Positions 36,225 through 47,716 of a DNA stretch of 64,000 nt are shown in pieces. The notes below the pieces were generated by a model, which searched no databases, was not told the DNA's origin, and was given only the letters and a program-made list of their open reading frames with translations. The stretch covers positions 372,001 to 436,000 of the forward strand of contig NZ_JAOVZV010000001.1 of NCBI RefSeq assembly GCF_026460945.1. The letters are read 5' to 3'. A program made the translations under genes and the position numbers. Source of the DNA: Chryseobacterium luquanense (lineage in GTDB: Bacteria > Bacteroidota > Bacteroidia > Flavobacteriales > Weeksellaceae). How positions within the stretch are numbered: position 1 is the first letter of the stretch; every line of letters begins with the position of its first letter.

Positions 36225-36977
36225 CTAAAAAATATAATCTTTCATTCTTGAAGTCGCCAATTCTTTTTCATTAATCCAAAATAAAAAAGCTTCAAGCTTA
36301 TCTTCCATCTTTTTGCCCAAATTATAGCTTCTGTAGAACGGAATTTTAAACTGATATTTGTTCATATCGGTAAATTGCCACGAATCAAGATAGACCAAAA
36401 CAAAGTCATCCTTCTTCAATGTTTCAAAAACCATATTTTGATAATACTGCATTGGCAAAGCCTGAAAAACAAAATCATTATACGGCAACTGACTGTATGG
36501 AGAAATACTTTCCGGAACAATACTCAATCCATTCTCTTCAATAATTTCTGAGCTTCTTTTTAAGCGTTTAAAAGGAAATAAAATATCTGCATTGTCAATA
36601 TTTGAAATATAATTGAAACCGATAGATTTTAATTCTTCTAATGAGAACTGATGATTTTTTTGTCGGATTCCTTTAATCTGTTTTTCTAAAAAATTCTGAA
36701 CAGATTTTTTCACTTCATCAATTTTTTCCAGATTGGAATCTTTATTAAAAAAAGCAATTTCATGCCCTTGAGCTGAAATTGCTTTTAATAGATTTTGAAG
36801 TTTTTCTGCGATAGAAATCTCAATAAAAAAACTTGCTTTTATTTCGTGAATATCTAAAATTCTTAGAATCGCTTTTGTATTACTTTCAGTAATTTTTAAT
36901 CTTTCTTCATCAGAAATATCTGTACTTTTTTTAGTTTCGGCTTCAATATTTACAATGTTAAAAGTAAGTAATACCAT
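36225..36977 (-). CDS. Polysaccharide deacetylase-like protein, probably inactive
   Basis: 250 residues without a signal peptide. The opening MVLLTFNIVNIEAE and the pattern ILRILDIHEIKASFFI...AISAQGHEIAFFN copy the NodB-type deacetylase core (strand 1, F-strand, GHEIA...H). The Asp-Asp pair and the His-xxx-His metal residues of active enzymes are not at the expected positions (for example GHEIAFFNKDS replaces GHEIASHxxxH). Fold assignment by eye. If the fold is right, it is a degenerate member with another role. Confidence 0.55.
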   Translation of the reverse strand: MVLLTFNIVNIEAETKKSTDISDEERLKITESNTKAILRILDIHEIKASFFIEISIAEKLQNLLKAISAQGHEIAFFNKDSNLEKIDEVKKSVQNFLEKQIKGIRQKNHQFSLEELKSIGFNYISNIDNADILFPFKRLKRSSEIIEENGLSIVPESISPYSQLPYNDFVFQALPMQYYQNMVFETLKKDDFVLVYLDSWQFTDMNKYQFKIPFYRSYNLGKKMEDKLEAFLFWINEKELATSRMKDYIF

Positions 36978-37061
36978 TCAATTTAAATTTAGATAAAATT
37001 TATAATTAATTAAAAATCAATCGTTAAAATAATATTTAATTAAACCCATACTTGAAGTAAA

Positions 37062-38027
37062 TTAATTCTTATTTAATTTTACTTTAAGATTCTTGATCAT
37101 ATCTTTTGACATTTCAGTAATCCCGAAATCGTAAGATAATCCCCAATCTTTTTTCGCAACAGAATCATCAATCGAAGCAGGCCAAGAATCTGCAATTGCT
37201 TGTCTGAAATCTGGTTTATAATCAATTTCAAATTCAGGAATTTCGTTCTTAATTTCTTGTGCCAATTCTTTTGGAGTGAAAGACATTCCGCCCAAATTAT
37301 AAGAAGAACGAACCGTTAAATTCTCTTTTGGAGCATCCATTAATTTTAAAGTTGCATTGATCGCATCGTCCATATACAACATCGGCATTCCTGTATTTTC
37401 AGAAATAAAACTTGTATATTTTCCTTCTTCAATTGCTTCGTAAAAAATCTCAACTGCATAATCTGTTGTTCCTCCACCTGCAGGAGTTTTCCATGAAATC
37501 AAACCAGGATAACGAATACTTCTTACATCTACTCCATACTTATCAAAATAATACTCACACCATTTTTCACCTGCCATTTTTGAAATTCCGTAAACTGTTG
37601 TAGGATTTAAAACAACCTCCTGGCCAACATTTTCTTTTGGAATTCCTTTCCCAAAAACAGCAATAGAACTAGGCCAAAAAATCTTTTTAAGTAAACCTTC
37701 TTTAGCCAATTCACAGAAATGAAGAAGTGGTTCAAGATTTAATTTCCAAGCGAAAATAGGCTGCTTTTCTGATGTTCCGGACAAAAGTGAAGCCAAGTGA
37801 TACACCGTAGTAATTTCGTAGTCTTTAATCACCTGTCTTACCAACTGTGTATTGGTAACATCCATTCTTTCGTAGTAACCTGCAGAAGTAAGACCTTTTT
37901 GGTATCTGTCAAGACCTGAAGCAACTACATTTTCAGCTCCGTGAATCTCAACAAGTCGGTTTGTAAGTTCAGTTCCAATCTGCCCTAAAGCACCTGTAAT
38001 CAATATTTTTTCCGTATAGGACTCCAT
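37062..38027 (-). CDS. SDR-type (GalE-like) L-threonine 3-dehydrogenase
   Basis: 321 residues. It has the Rossmann motif ITGALGQIGTEL, then HLASLLSG, the Ser-Tyr-Lys triad with YGISK (Tyr and Lys) and the signature DSWPASIDDSVAKKDWG. This signature matches the short-chain dehydrogenase form of L-threonine dehydrogenase known from Flavobacterium and Cytophaga, not the zinc medium-chain form. It oxidises L-threonine to 2-amino-3-ketobutyrate with NAD. A kbl gene is not in the window. Confidence 0.85.
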   Translation of the reverse strand: MESYTEKILITGALGQIGTELTNRLVEIHGAENVVASGLDRYQKGLTSAGYYERMDVTNTQLVRQVIKDYEITTVYHLASLLSGTSEKQPIFAWKLNLEPLLHFCELAKEGLLKKIFWPSSIAVFGKGIPKENVGQEVVLNPTTVYGISKMAGEKWCEYYFDKYGVDVRSIRYPGLISWKTPAGGGTTDYAVEIFYEAIEEGKYTSFISENTGMPMLYMDDAINATLKLMDAPKENLTVRSSYNLGGMSFTPKELAQEIKNEIPEFEIDYKPDFRQAIADSWPASIDDSVAKKDWGLSYDFGITEMSKDMIKNLKVKLNKN

Positions 38028-38054
38028 TTTTATTTATTATTAGTTGATTGAAAG

Positions 38055-38062
38055 CAAAAGTA
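38055..38062 (-). promoter_or_regulatory. -7 box for the threonine dehydrogenase gene (TACTTTTG on the minus strand)
   Basis: Matches TAnnTTTG, 27 bases upstream of the start; a CAA (TTG on the minus strand) at 38087 gives a 24-base spacer. Confidence 0.5.
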
Positions 38063-38202
38063 AATATTTTGATTACGATGAGAAAACAAAATTGTGATTT
38101 AGGATATAATTTTTATCATCTTTTGATTTTAAGTTTAAAACACTCTCATTTTCAATTGCTAAAGTTCAAATTAATACCTGAAATAATTTTTAATTTATAT
38201 CT

Positions 38203-38270
38203 CGCAGATTGAGTAGATTATGCAGATTAATTCAATAAAATCTGCTTTATCCGTTTAATCTGCGTGAGGA
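38203..38270. repeat. CGCAGATT/AATCTGCG intergenic repeat
   Basis: CGCAGATTGAGTAGATTATGCAGATT on the left is mirrored by AATCTGCTTTATCCGTTTAATCTGCG on the right, so each arm carries GCAGATT twice and can form a long imperfect hairpin. I recall this element between genes in many Bacteroidota. Nothing else was found in the 325-base gap 38028-38352 apart from the -7 box at 38055. Confidence 0.7.
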
Positions 38271-38352
38271 TTAGTTTTAGCAAAATAAAATTAGCCTGAA
38301 AAAATTCTATTTAATTTCTGTATTTTTCAGAAATATTTTAGAAACTCCAGCT

Positions 38353-39633
38353 TTGAAAAAGAAAAAAATCTACCAACAATTATACTTTCAGGTAATCATC
38401 GCCATTACATTAGGAATTCTTTTAGGAAAGTTTTTCCCTGAATTAGGCGAAAAAATGAAACCTTTAGGAGACGGATTTATTAAATTGGTTAAAATGATTA
38501 TTGCTCCAGTCATTTTCATCACCCTTACTTTAGGGATTGCTCACATGACAGACTTAAAAAAAGTAGGACGAATTGCCGTAAAAGCAATGATCTATTTCTT
38601 CACATTCTCAACTTTAGCTTTAATAATTGGCTTAATTGTAGGTAATTTATTACAACCTGGAACGGGATTAAACATTGATCCAGCAAGTTTATCGGGAGAC
38701 GTTTCACAGTATCAGCAAAAAGCTCATGATACAACTTTAACAGGTTTCATTATGAATATCATTCCTGAAACTCTTTTCAGTCCTTTGATTGGGGAAAATA
38801 TTCTTCAGGTACTTTTGGTTGCTATTTTGATGGGCGTTGCTTTGGTTTTAACGAAAGAAAAGAGTGGAAAAATAACAGAATTTTTACAGGTTTTGGCTGC
38901 TCCAATTTTTAAAATTGTTCATATGCTGATGAAACTGGCTCCAGTCGGAGCTTTCGGGGCAATGGCATTTACCATTGGAAAATATGGTTTAGCTTCGGTA
39001 ATCAATCTTATCTTTTTGGTAGGAACTTTTTATATTACTTCCATTCTATTTGTTGTTTTGATTTTAGGATCGGTTGCTTGGTACAATGGTTTTAATATCT
39101 TCAAATTGATGTATTATTTGAAAGAAGAACTTTTGCTGGTTTTAGGAACGAGCTCTTCCGAATCTGCACTTCCAGGGATTATGGAAAAGATGGAAAAAGC
39201 AGGCTGTTCAAAAGCAATTGTAGGTTTAGTTGTTCCCACTGGTTATTCTTTTAATCTTGACGGAACCAATATTTACATGACTTTGGCCTCATTGTTTATT
39301 GCGCAGGCTTTGAATATTGATCTTTCTATAGAAAAGCAATTGATGCTACTTTTAGTTGCCATGTTGAGCTCAAAAGGTGCAGCAGGAGTTACAGGAGCTG
39401 GATTTGTAACTTTAGCAGCAACTTTGGCTGTAGTTCCTGAAATTCCGATTGCGGGAATGACTTTAATTTTAGGTATCGATAAATTTATGAGTGAATGTCG
39501 TGCTTTAACGAATGTTATTGGAAACTCTGTAGCAACAGTTGTTGTAGCAAATTGGGAAAAACAGCTGGATAAAGAACAACTTCAATATTGTTTGGCAAAT
39601 CCGAATAAGATTGAGGAAAAACTGGAAGTTTAG
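38353..39633 (+). CDS. dctA: C4-dicarboxylate:cation symporter DctA-like
   Basis: 426 residues with about eight membrane helices and two re-entrant loops. Hallmarks are [11 protein letters not shown] (hairpin 1), [32 protein letters not shown] (hairpin 2) and [16 protein letters not shown]. These match DctA of the dicarboxylate/amino-acid:cation symporter family and predict uptake of succinate, fumarate or malate with protons or sodium. The start is TTG 38353, just before the basic MKKKK-like opening; no upstream ATG is available. Confidence 0.9.
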   Translation: MKKKKIYQQLYFQVIIAITLGILLGKFFPELGEKMKPLGDGFIKLVKMIIAPVIFITLTLGIAHMTDLKKVGRIAVKAMIYFFTFSTLALIIGLIVGNLLQPGTGLNIDPASLSGDVSQYQQKAHDTTLTGFIMNIIPETLFSPLIGENILQVLLVAILMGVALVLTKEKSGKITEFLQVLAAPIFKIVHMLMKLAPVGAFGAMAFTIGKYGLASVINLIFLVGTFYITSILFVVLILGSVAWYNGFNIFKLMYYLKEELLLVLGTSSSESALPGIMEKMEKAGCSKAIVGLVVPTGYSFNLDGTNIYMTLASLFIAQALNIDLSIEKQLMLLLVAMLSSKGAAGVTGAGFVTLAATLAVVPEIPIAGMTLILGIDKFMSECRALTNVIGNSVATVVVANWEKQLDKEQLQYCLANPNKIEEKLEV

Positions 39634-39739
39634 AAAATTTCAATTCTATGATTATAACCATAAAATTTCAGAATTGTAATCGTTTATTTTGTAATAGATT
39701 ATTATCGTAATAATAATTTTTTCATCATTTGTGTTTTTT

Positions 39740-39768
39740 TAAGCCTTCTTCACGGAAGGCTTTTTATA
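39740..39768 (+). terminator. Terminator after dctA
   Basis: AAGCCTTC pairs with GAAGGCTT around a short loop, followed by a T-run. Confidence 0.75.
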
Positions 39769-39784
39769 TTTCACTATGATTAGT

Positions 39785-40636
39785 TTAAATAAGAATATTC
39801 AGACTTGAAGGCTGAACTTTTACATGAATCGGAGATTTTATTTTATTGAATTCTCCATCAAGATGCCAGTTTTTGGTATTTACTTTAAATTCAATTTCAG
39901 AAACAGGAAGATAAGTAATGTAATCATCTTCTTTCAGTTTTTTCGTAAACATTCTGAACGCAAACAGCGGCGAATAGGTCAGTGGAAACTTTTTCACCAA
40001 AACCATATCAACCAAACCGTCACTTTTACTTGCCATTGGAGCGATGTAAGCATTGTTTCCGAATTGACGGGTGTTTGCGATGTTGACCATTAAATATTTC
40101 CCGTTGTACTGCTTATAATTTTCATCTAAAAATTTCAGCTTAATCGGTTTATAATTAAAAAAAGTCTTTAATGAAACTTTGATGTAATTTTTGAATCCAC
40201 GATTGGTTTTCTCAAATTCTTTCACAACTTTTCCATCAAAACCAGTTCCGGAAACATTGATTGAAAGCTTGTCATTAACTGTAAACGTATCGATTTTACG
40301 GGATTTTTTAGATTTTAGTTTATCTAATAATTCATCCAAATTTTTGCTGAATTGTGTTTCATTGGAAAAACCGTTACCGGAACCTGCCGGGAAAATAGCT
40401 AAAATTTTGTCGGTATTAATTAAGCTTTTGGCAACAGTTGAAATTGTACCGTCACCGCCAATTGCTACAAAAAAATCAACATCGTTAAAATGAGTTTGGA
40501 TAAATTCTTCAGTTCCTAAAATTGACTCAGAAATATAATACAAAGGATTTTGCACTTTATTTTTAAGTTCGTTTAGAAAAGGCAGATAATTTTTTTTTGC
40601 CGAAAAAGGATTGATGATAAAAGCTACTTTTTCCAT
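39785..40636 (-). CDS. Diacylglycerol-kinase-family lipid kinase
   Basis: 283 residues from ATG 40636 (MEKVAFIINPFSAKKN); the longer frame would start inside a neighbouring terminator. It has the DAGK catalytic motif GGDGTIS, GSGNGFSNE and a C-terminal beta-sandwich, as in YegS/BmrU/DgkB. It phosphorylates a lipid alcohol such as diacylglycerol using ATP, at the inner membrane surface. The -7 box ends five bases before the ATG, suggesting a leaderless mRNA. Confidence 0.85.
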   Translation of the reverse strand: MEKVAFIINPFSAKKNYLPFLNELKNKVQNPLYYISESILGTEEFIQTHFNDVDFFVAIGGDGTISTVAKSLINTDKILAIFPAGSGNGFSNETQFSKNLDELLDKLKSKKSRKIDTFTVNDKLSINVSGTGFDGKVVKEFEKTNRGFKNYIKVSLKTFFNYKPIKLKFLDENYKQYNGKYLMVNIANTRQFGNNAYIAPMASKSDGLVDMVLVKKFPLTYSPLFAFRMFTKKLKEDDYITYLPVSEIEFKVNTKNWHLDGEFNKIKSPIHVKVQPSSLNILI

Positions 40637-40641
40637 TACCA

Positions 40642-40649
40642 CAAAAGTA
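40642..40649 (-). promoter_or_regulatory. -7 box for the lipid kinase gene (TACTTTTG on the minus strand)
   Basis: Matches TAnnTTTG with only five bases between it and the ATG at 40636, so transcription should start at the start codon. Confidence 0.55.
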
Positions 40650-40652
40650 AAA

Positions 40653-40677
40653 AATGCTTCCTGATTTGGAAGCATTA
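40653..40677 (-). terminator. Terminator of the DUF3298 gene
   Basis: AATGCTTCC pairs with GGAAGCATT; on the minus strand a T-run follows. Confidence 0.75.
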
Positions 40678-40680
40678 ATA

Positions 40681-41505
40681 TTAGTTAATTTTCATTCTCT
40701 TTTTGAATTCGGGATTAATTGTTCCTTTCAGTTCTTCCCAAGAAATAGGAATTACTATATCTCCCGCTGCAAAAGCTGCAATTTCATACGGGCTGTAATG
40801 AAAATAAAGATTTTTTTCATCAAAGTAAAAATCTTTGTTGGTTGGAATAACCTCAACCAAAATCATTTCGGAATTATTGACTGCACCATCAGAATCTGTT
40901 GTTCCACTTGGAATTTTATTGATATTTTTCATTAAAAGCTCTTCCAATTTTTCTTTTGACATTGTTGTAATATCTTTTAAATCTAATTTTCTATTGTTTT
41001 TTAAATCGAAAACTCTTGTATTAAAAGAATAATTTCCGTGCGCTCCACCTTCGTAGGAAGTATATAAATATTCAATCTGAAGAAAATCGTCAGTTTGTGA
41101 AATCAACTTCATAAATGATCCCGATTCCCAAGTTTGCGAACGGTCGATATCAGAAATCCAATCTTTGCTGTCTTGTTTCACTGAAGAAAAAAATTCTGCT
41201 TTATCTTTATCTAAAAACTTTTGTAAGCCTGCTTTTGAATAGTCTGCAATACCTTTTTTATCATAATAAATACTGTCCAACAATGCTTTATCTTTTAAAG
41301 TTGGAAATACCAGCATTTTTGCCGAATAATTCACGGAAAGCACTTCGTTAAACTTCACGGAATCATTTACTTTAATAGAATCTACTACAAATTTTTCAGG
41401 ATTTTTGACATCTATTTTGGTTTCAATAGTTTTTGTTTCTGTTTTTTTACAAGCTGACAAAAGAAAAGCGGCAGAAAACAGAATTAACACAAATGCATTT
41501 TTCAT
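40681..41505 (-). CDS. DUF3298 lipoprotein
   Basis: 274 residues with a lipoprotein signal (lipid Cys19 in LLSAC). The domain has the signature YEGGAHGNYSFNT followed by LDLKDI and the end motif YSPYEIAAFAAGDIVIPIS, typical of DUF3298 (RsiV-like fold, often with a DUF4163 half). RsiV binds lysozyme in Bacillus; whether this protein binds a ligand is unknown. Anchored in the envelope. Monocistronic, with its own terminator. Confidence 0.85.
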   Translation of the reverse strand: MKNAFVLILFSAAFLLSACKKTETKTIETKIDVKNPEKFVVDSIKVNDSVKFNEVLSVNYSAKMLVFPTLKDKALLDSIYYDKKGIADYSKAGLQKFLDKDKAEFFSSVKQDSKDWISDIDRSQTWESGSFMKLISQTDDFLQIEYLYTSYEGGAHGNYSFNTRVFDLKNNRKLDLKDITTMSKEKLEELLMKNINKIPSGTTDSDGAVNNSEMILVEVIPTNKDFYFDEKNLYFHYSPYEIAAFAAGDIVIPISWEELKGTINPEFKKRMKIN

Positions 41506-41531
41506 AATTGTTTATTTTTGGTTGAAATGCA

Positions 41532-41558
41532 AAAACCATTCACAAAATGAATGGTTTT
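41532..41558 (-). terminator. Terminator of the DUF3857 pair
   Basis: AAAACCATTCA pairs with TGAATGGTTTT around CAAAA, an 11-bp perfect stem, with T-rich sequence next on the minus strand. Confidence 0.8.
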
Positions 41559-41581
41559 AAATATTTTTTAAGAATAACTGA

Positions 41582-43519
41582 TTATTTTTTAATCAAACTC
41601 ATTACCTGACTTTCAGAATCTGAGATTACTTTCCAGATTTGTTTAAAGGCAGGATAATATTCTTTAGGATAATCTGCGCTGGCAATAGTATATTCTGAAA
41701 CTGTTATTATCTTGTTATCTTTTTTCTCTACAGTGTAAGAATAACTGATTTCTTTATCTTCAGTAACGATTTTTTTACTTTTTGGTAACTCAGCAATATC
41801 ATATCCTTCAGGAATTTCTATTTCTACAACTTTAGTTTTGCTCATTGGCGAGATAAAATCAATCATATATTTTCTTGCTTCTTCCTGATCAAAATCATTC
41901 TTTGTCTGATGCAAAAATAAAAGTGGATTGATGATTTTTCTTTTTCCTAAATTATCAATCATATTGTTTGAACTAAAGCTCATCGTAGAACGGAATTCCC
42001 CTCCATCTAAAGTTCTTGAATTGATATTATCAAAATCAACAGAAAAAACTTCCTTATATTCTTTTTTATATTTATCCTGATTCTCATCAAACCGCTCTTT
42101 TGCATTAAGGGCTCCCATTCCTTCATCCTGATCCTGATAAATACCAGAAACTGTACCATCAGTATTTATTTTTGCTTTTACTGTATGACTATTATAACTT
42201 TCTTTAATATTCGTAAGAGAAATAAGTTCTGCTTTATCATCTCTCAGAAGCAGCCCATTATTGTTCCAAACTCTTGCAGGAAGAAGATCCTCTTTTGCCT
42301 GTTTAGATGTTGCATCATAAAGGTATATTTTCTTATCAATTTCGGCACATACCATGACATAATTGAAGTTACCCAAGTTTGGGAAAGTAAGATTTACATA
42401 ACCATGTCCGATAGTAGAAATCAAAATAGGATATGCTTTAATTCCTTCACTTCTCATAGTATTTAACAAAAGTAAGTTGAGGTCTGCAGTATTACCAGTT
42501 TTATTTTTAATTAAATCTTTGATTCCGTTATCTGTTCTAAAACCGTAACGCTCATTCCATGTATAACTGTTTTTAACGAAATCAAGTAAAAGATTCGCTT
42601 TCTTGTGCTGATCTTTTTCCTCAGAAATATTTTTTGGTATAATTTCTTTTACCAATCTATCTTTTTTATACTGATTTCCGAACTCATCATCTTCCCAGAG
42701 TTTTTTCCTGATATCTTCCCAGGTTGATGTGTAATTTTTCAAACCATTATTGAAAAAAGTAGAATGTAATTCTGCCCTGATCTGAGTTCTGTAATTATCG
42801 TTGTTTTTTACAAATTTTTCTCTTTTAAAACCCTTTACATTCTCATAAGCAAATCTGTACGTTTTGTATTGAGCTCCATAAATATTTTCTTCTGCCACCT
42901 TTTTATATTTCGGAGACAGAGAACCTCTAAAATCAATGTTATAAGACATATTGATGGGTGACTCAAAAACATATTCGGTATATTCCGAAGGGGTATCCGT
43001 TTCAATATAAGTTAAAGGAATTTCATAAGAAAAAGGTGAAGTGATTTCGTATTGAAATTCAATAACAGAGCCATTTTTAATATTAGGAAAGGCAAACTTA
43101 TTGGTGGTAATATATTTGTTTTCTTTAGATCTGAATTTCGAGCTTTTATCTACCTTTGTTTCGGCTATTTTACCATCTTCGAGATTATAAACATAAGCTT
43201 TTATTGAATTGAGCATTTCTCTGCTTCCCTGGTTATTGTCATAAAGCGAGATTTCCAGATTCATCCAATCTTCTGCTTTATCTTTATCATAAATTTTAAT
43301 TCTGTATTTTACTTTTTTAACGTAATTACCAGTAGAATTATCAATATGATAATGTATCGAACGATATAAAGTTTCTGCCGGAGCTTTTTCATCAATTTCA
43401 GATTTTGTTTTTTTCAAATCTTCAATGTCAAACTTTGGCATTTTCAGAAATTCATGCTTTTGTGCATATACAGCAACAGTAGATACTGTGAAATATAATA
43501 CAAAAAATATTTTTCTCAT
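41582..43519 (-). CDS. DUF3857/transglutaminase-like protein, catalytic residues lost
   Basis: 645 residues with a signal peptide (ending VAVYAQ). An N-terminal DUF3857 beta domain (about 50-250) precedes a transglutaminase-like domain (about 300-410) and a C-terminal beta region. At the catalytic Cys position the sequence reads KTGNTADL (Thr344), and at the His position FNYVM (Tyr387); Asp402 is kept. The paralogue that follows keeps Cys and His. It is therefore probably a binding rather than a catalytic protein. Its ATG directly follows the paralogue's stop codon, showing one operon. Confidence 0.85.
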   Translation of the reverse strand: MRKIFFVLYFTVSTVAVYAQKHEFLKMPKFDIEDLKKTKSEIDEKAPAETLYRSIHYHIDNSTGNYVKKVKYRIKIYDKDKAEDWMNLEISLYDNNQGSREMLNSIKAYVYNLEDGKIAETKVDKSSKFRSKENKYITTNKFAFPNIKNGSVIEFQYEITSPFSYEIPLTYIETDTPSEYTEYVFESPINMSYNIDFRGSLSPKYKKVAEENIYGAQYKTYRFAYENVKGFKREKFVKNNDNYRTQIRAELHSTFFNNGLKNYTSTWEDIRKKLWEDDEFGNQYKKDRLVKEIIPKNISEEKDQHKKANLLLDFVKNSYTWNERYGFRTDNGIKDLIKNKTGNTADLNLLLLNTMRSEGIKAYPILISTIGHGYVNLTFPNLGNFNYVMVCAEIDKKIYLYDATSKQAKEDLLPARVWNNNGLLLRDDKAELISLTNIKESYNSHTVKAKINTDGTVSGIYQDQDEGMGALNAKERFDENQDKYKKEYKEVFSVDFDNINSRTLDGGEFRSTMSFSSNNMIDNLGKRKIINPLLFLHQTKNDFDQEEARKYMIDFISPMSKTKVVEIEIPEGYDIAELPKSKKIVTEDKEISYSYTVEKKDNKIITVSEYTIASADYPKEYYPAFKQIWKVISDSESQVMSLIKK

Positions 43520-45415
43520 TTATGATTTTTTAGAAATTAGAATTTTAGAATTATCAGCATTCATAATTTTTTTTCTGAAACTGATATAATCATTGTATTT
43601 ATCTTTAGAATGAAGTCCTTTTTTCATTTGGAAAAACCTTTTCACGATGAGTTGGTCATCTTTTTTCTCAAACGAAATTTTATATGTCCCAAAGTCTGAA
43701 ACTACATTTCCGTTTTCAGGCATTTCTTCGATAAAGTATCCTACGGGAAGTTTATAAATAATCTCATATTCATCTTCAAAAGAAAAACGGTTTTCAAACG
43801 GAAGTTTTCGATTTTCATCCTGATGGTAAGTCGCATTCGAGTAAATAGGAACTGCCCTGAAAATATAGCTTGAGCCCACCATTTTTGAATAATTGACTGC
43901 CTTAAAATTTAAATCAAAATCAATGGTTGCTAAATCTCGGTTATTTTTAAAATCAGACATTTCAACTTTTTCAAAATCTAACGTTGAAAGCGAGTTTTTG
44001 ATCGATTTATTTCTATCGGTTTGACTTAATCCCGAATAAGATAAATTGAAATCATACTGATTTCCGGTGTAAGAAAATTTCCCGTTTCCACTGATAGTTT
44101 TATCAGGATTTAGCTGAATGCTTAAAATCTGTTTTTCTTTATTTTGACTTGAAGAATAACTTGGCGTTTCCATAATCTCAATTCCGGTAGGTTTTACCGC
44201 TAAAACATTTCGGTCTGTTGTACTGTAGCTCAAATGATTGTAAGCAATTTCTTGAGATGTATTTTCAAGCCAAATATTCCCTTTTTCAGTTGGGATCACC
44301 AAAATCACATGATTTCCAGCCATTTTTGGAAAATCTGTATCAAAACTTATCGGAGAGGAATTCGAATTAATGATTGCATAATAAGATTTTATTCCAGCCT
44401 CATCCAAAAGCGTTCTCATATAATTGGTAAGGCCTTTACAATCTCCATAACCTTTCTTTTGTACTTCATCAGGCATCATGGGTTGCCATCCTCCGATTCC
44501 CAAAGCTACAAAAACATATCTTGTTTTGCTTTGCATATATTGATAAATTTTCTTCACTTTTTCTTCAGTAGAACCCGAAAGATTAAGTGATGCAATTTCA
44601 GCTTTGATTTGAGGCGTTGATGTAGAAACTGGAGTCAAAAGGTTGTTATAATACCACAAACCGAAATCTTTCCAAGTTGTAATACTTCCTTTTTTTCCGA
44701 CTAAATTAAATTGATCAAGAGAAAAACTTACTTTCGGTAGTATTTTTTGAGGATTAGGAACCATGCCTTCATTATCAATTGCAGGAACATTTTCATAAGA
44801 ATACAATTTGCTGCCATCTTCGTCTACAACTTTCACTGATGCAAAACCAAATTGTGAATCATAAGTTTTTGATCGTAAATTTATTCCAGATTTATTAAGG
44901 ATTTTAAAACTGCTTTTTTGCAAAGAAATGTTAAAATCATTATATGGTGTGAAATCAGAAATAAAAACTGTATTTTGATCTTTTTGATCGTAGCTAAACT
45001 CAATAGTATAAGGATAAGAAGTCGGTGTATAAGATAAATACATCATCCTATTATCAGAATAGAACGAACCTTGAGAATTGGCTGCAATATCTGTAAAATC
45101 ACTTTTAGAATAGCTTTTTACTTTTGCGCCTTTTTCATCATAAACCGTAACCTTGATATTGGAAATCGTATTTCCTTTTTCATAATAAATTTTAGGAATA
45201 GAAAAACCAACTGCCTCCTTATTTATCACAGTAATTGCAGAAGAGTTTCTGTAAACAATTTCATCAATTTTATTAATCTCTAAAACTGTACTTTCATTTC
45301 TTATTACTGCGCTTGCATTTTTCTTTAAAATATCACTGATTTCTGATACCGGATAAGTTTGTGCATAGTAAAATGAAGCTAAAGAAAGAGCCCCAATGCA
45401 CCATATTTTCATCAT
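43520..45415 (-). CDS. DUF3857/transglutaminase-like protein, catalytic Cys and His kept
   Basis: 631 residues with a signal peptide (MMKIWCIGALSLASFYYAQ). A DUF3857 domain (about 50-220) is followed by a transglutaminase core with YGDCKGLTNYM (Cys326) and GNHVIL (His369); the third residue is Glu384 in IWLEN where Asp is usual. A C-terminal beta domain follows. Such proteins are exported in Bacteroidota, and a protease or crosslinking role is inferred only from the fold. It is first of a two-gene operon with a degenerate paralogue. Confidence 0.85.
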   Translation of the reverse strand: MMKIWCIGALSLASFYYAQTYPVSEISDILKKNASAVIRNESTVLEINKIDEIVYRNSSAITVINKEAVGFSIPKIYYEKGNTISNIKVTVYDEKGAKVKSYSKSDFTDIAANSQGSFYSDNRMMYLSYTPTSYPYTIEFSYDQKDQNTVFISDFTPYNDFNISLQKSSFKILNKSGINLRSKTYDSQFGFASVKVVDEDGSKLYSYENVPAIDNEGMVPNPQKILPKVSFSLDQFNLVGKKGSITTWKDFGLWYYNNLLTPVSTSTPQIKAEIASLNLSGSTEEKVKKIYQYMQSKTRYVFVALGIGGWQPMMPDEVQKKGYGDCKGLTNYMRTLLDEAGIKSYYAIINSNSSPISFDTDFPKMAGNHVILVIPTEKGNIWLENTSQEIAYNHLSYSTTDRNVLAVKPTGIEIMETPSYSSSQNKEKQILSIQLNPDKTISGNGKFSYTGNQYDFNLSYSGLSQTDRNKSIKNSLSTLDFEKVEMSDFKNNRDLATIDFDLNFKAVNYSKMVGSSYIFRAVPIYSNATYHQDENRKLPFENRFSFEDEYEIIYKLPVGYFIEEMPENGNVVSDFGTYKISFEKKDDQLIVKRFFQMKKGLHSKDKYNDYISFRKKIMNADNSKILISKKS

Positions 45416-45431
45416 CGTTATTAATTTTTCT

Positions 45432-45439
45432 CAAAAATA
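45432..45439 (-). promoter_or_regulatory. -7 box for the DUF3857 pair (TATTTTTG on the minus strand)
   Basis: Matches TAnnTTTG, 16 bases upstream of the start codon. Confidence 0.45.
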
Positions 45440-45495
45440 AAAAAAATCTTAATAAAATGTTAATTAATTTTCATTATCCTGAGATTTATTAGGCA

Positions 45496-45529
45496 AAAAA
45501 AAAGACTCCATAGAAATAATGGAGCCTTT
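45496..45529 (-). terminator. Terminator of gyrB
   Basis: CTCCAT and ATGGAG flank a short AT loop; on the minus strand a run of nine T follows. Confidence 0.85.
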
Positions 45530-45551
45530 TAAATATTTTTAGAGAGATTAA

Positions 45552-47519
<1,968 letters not shown>

Positions 47520-47716
47520 TTACAAATATCGTGATTTTTTTCGAATTATGAAAGTTAAATACCTCTAAAAATCTCTGAATTTATACTCAAAGCAGAGTCA
47601 ATATTTAAGACATAAAAAGAATAAAGTTAAAGCAGATTTTTGAATTATTTCTAATGTTTTAAATCATATTCTTCGCCTTTAATTTATCCGTAACTTTAAA
47701 CTGAAAAATTGATATT

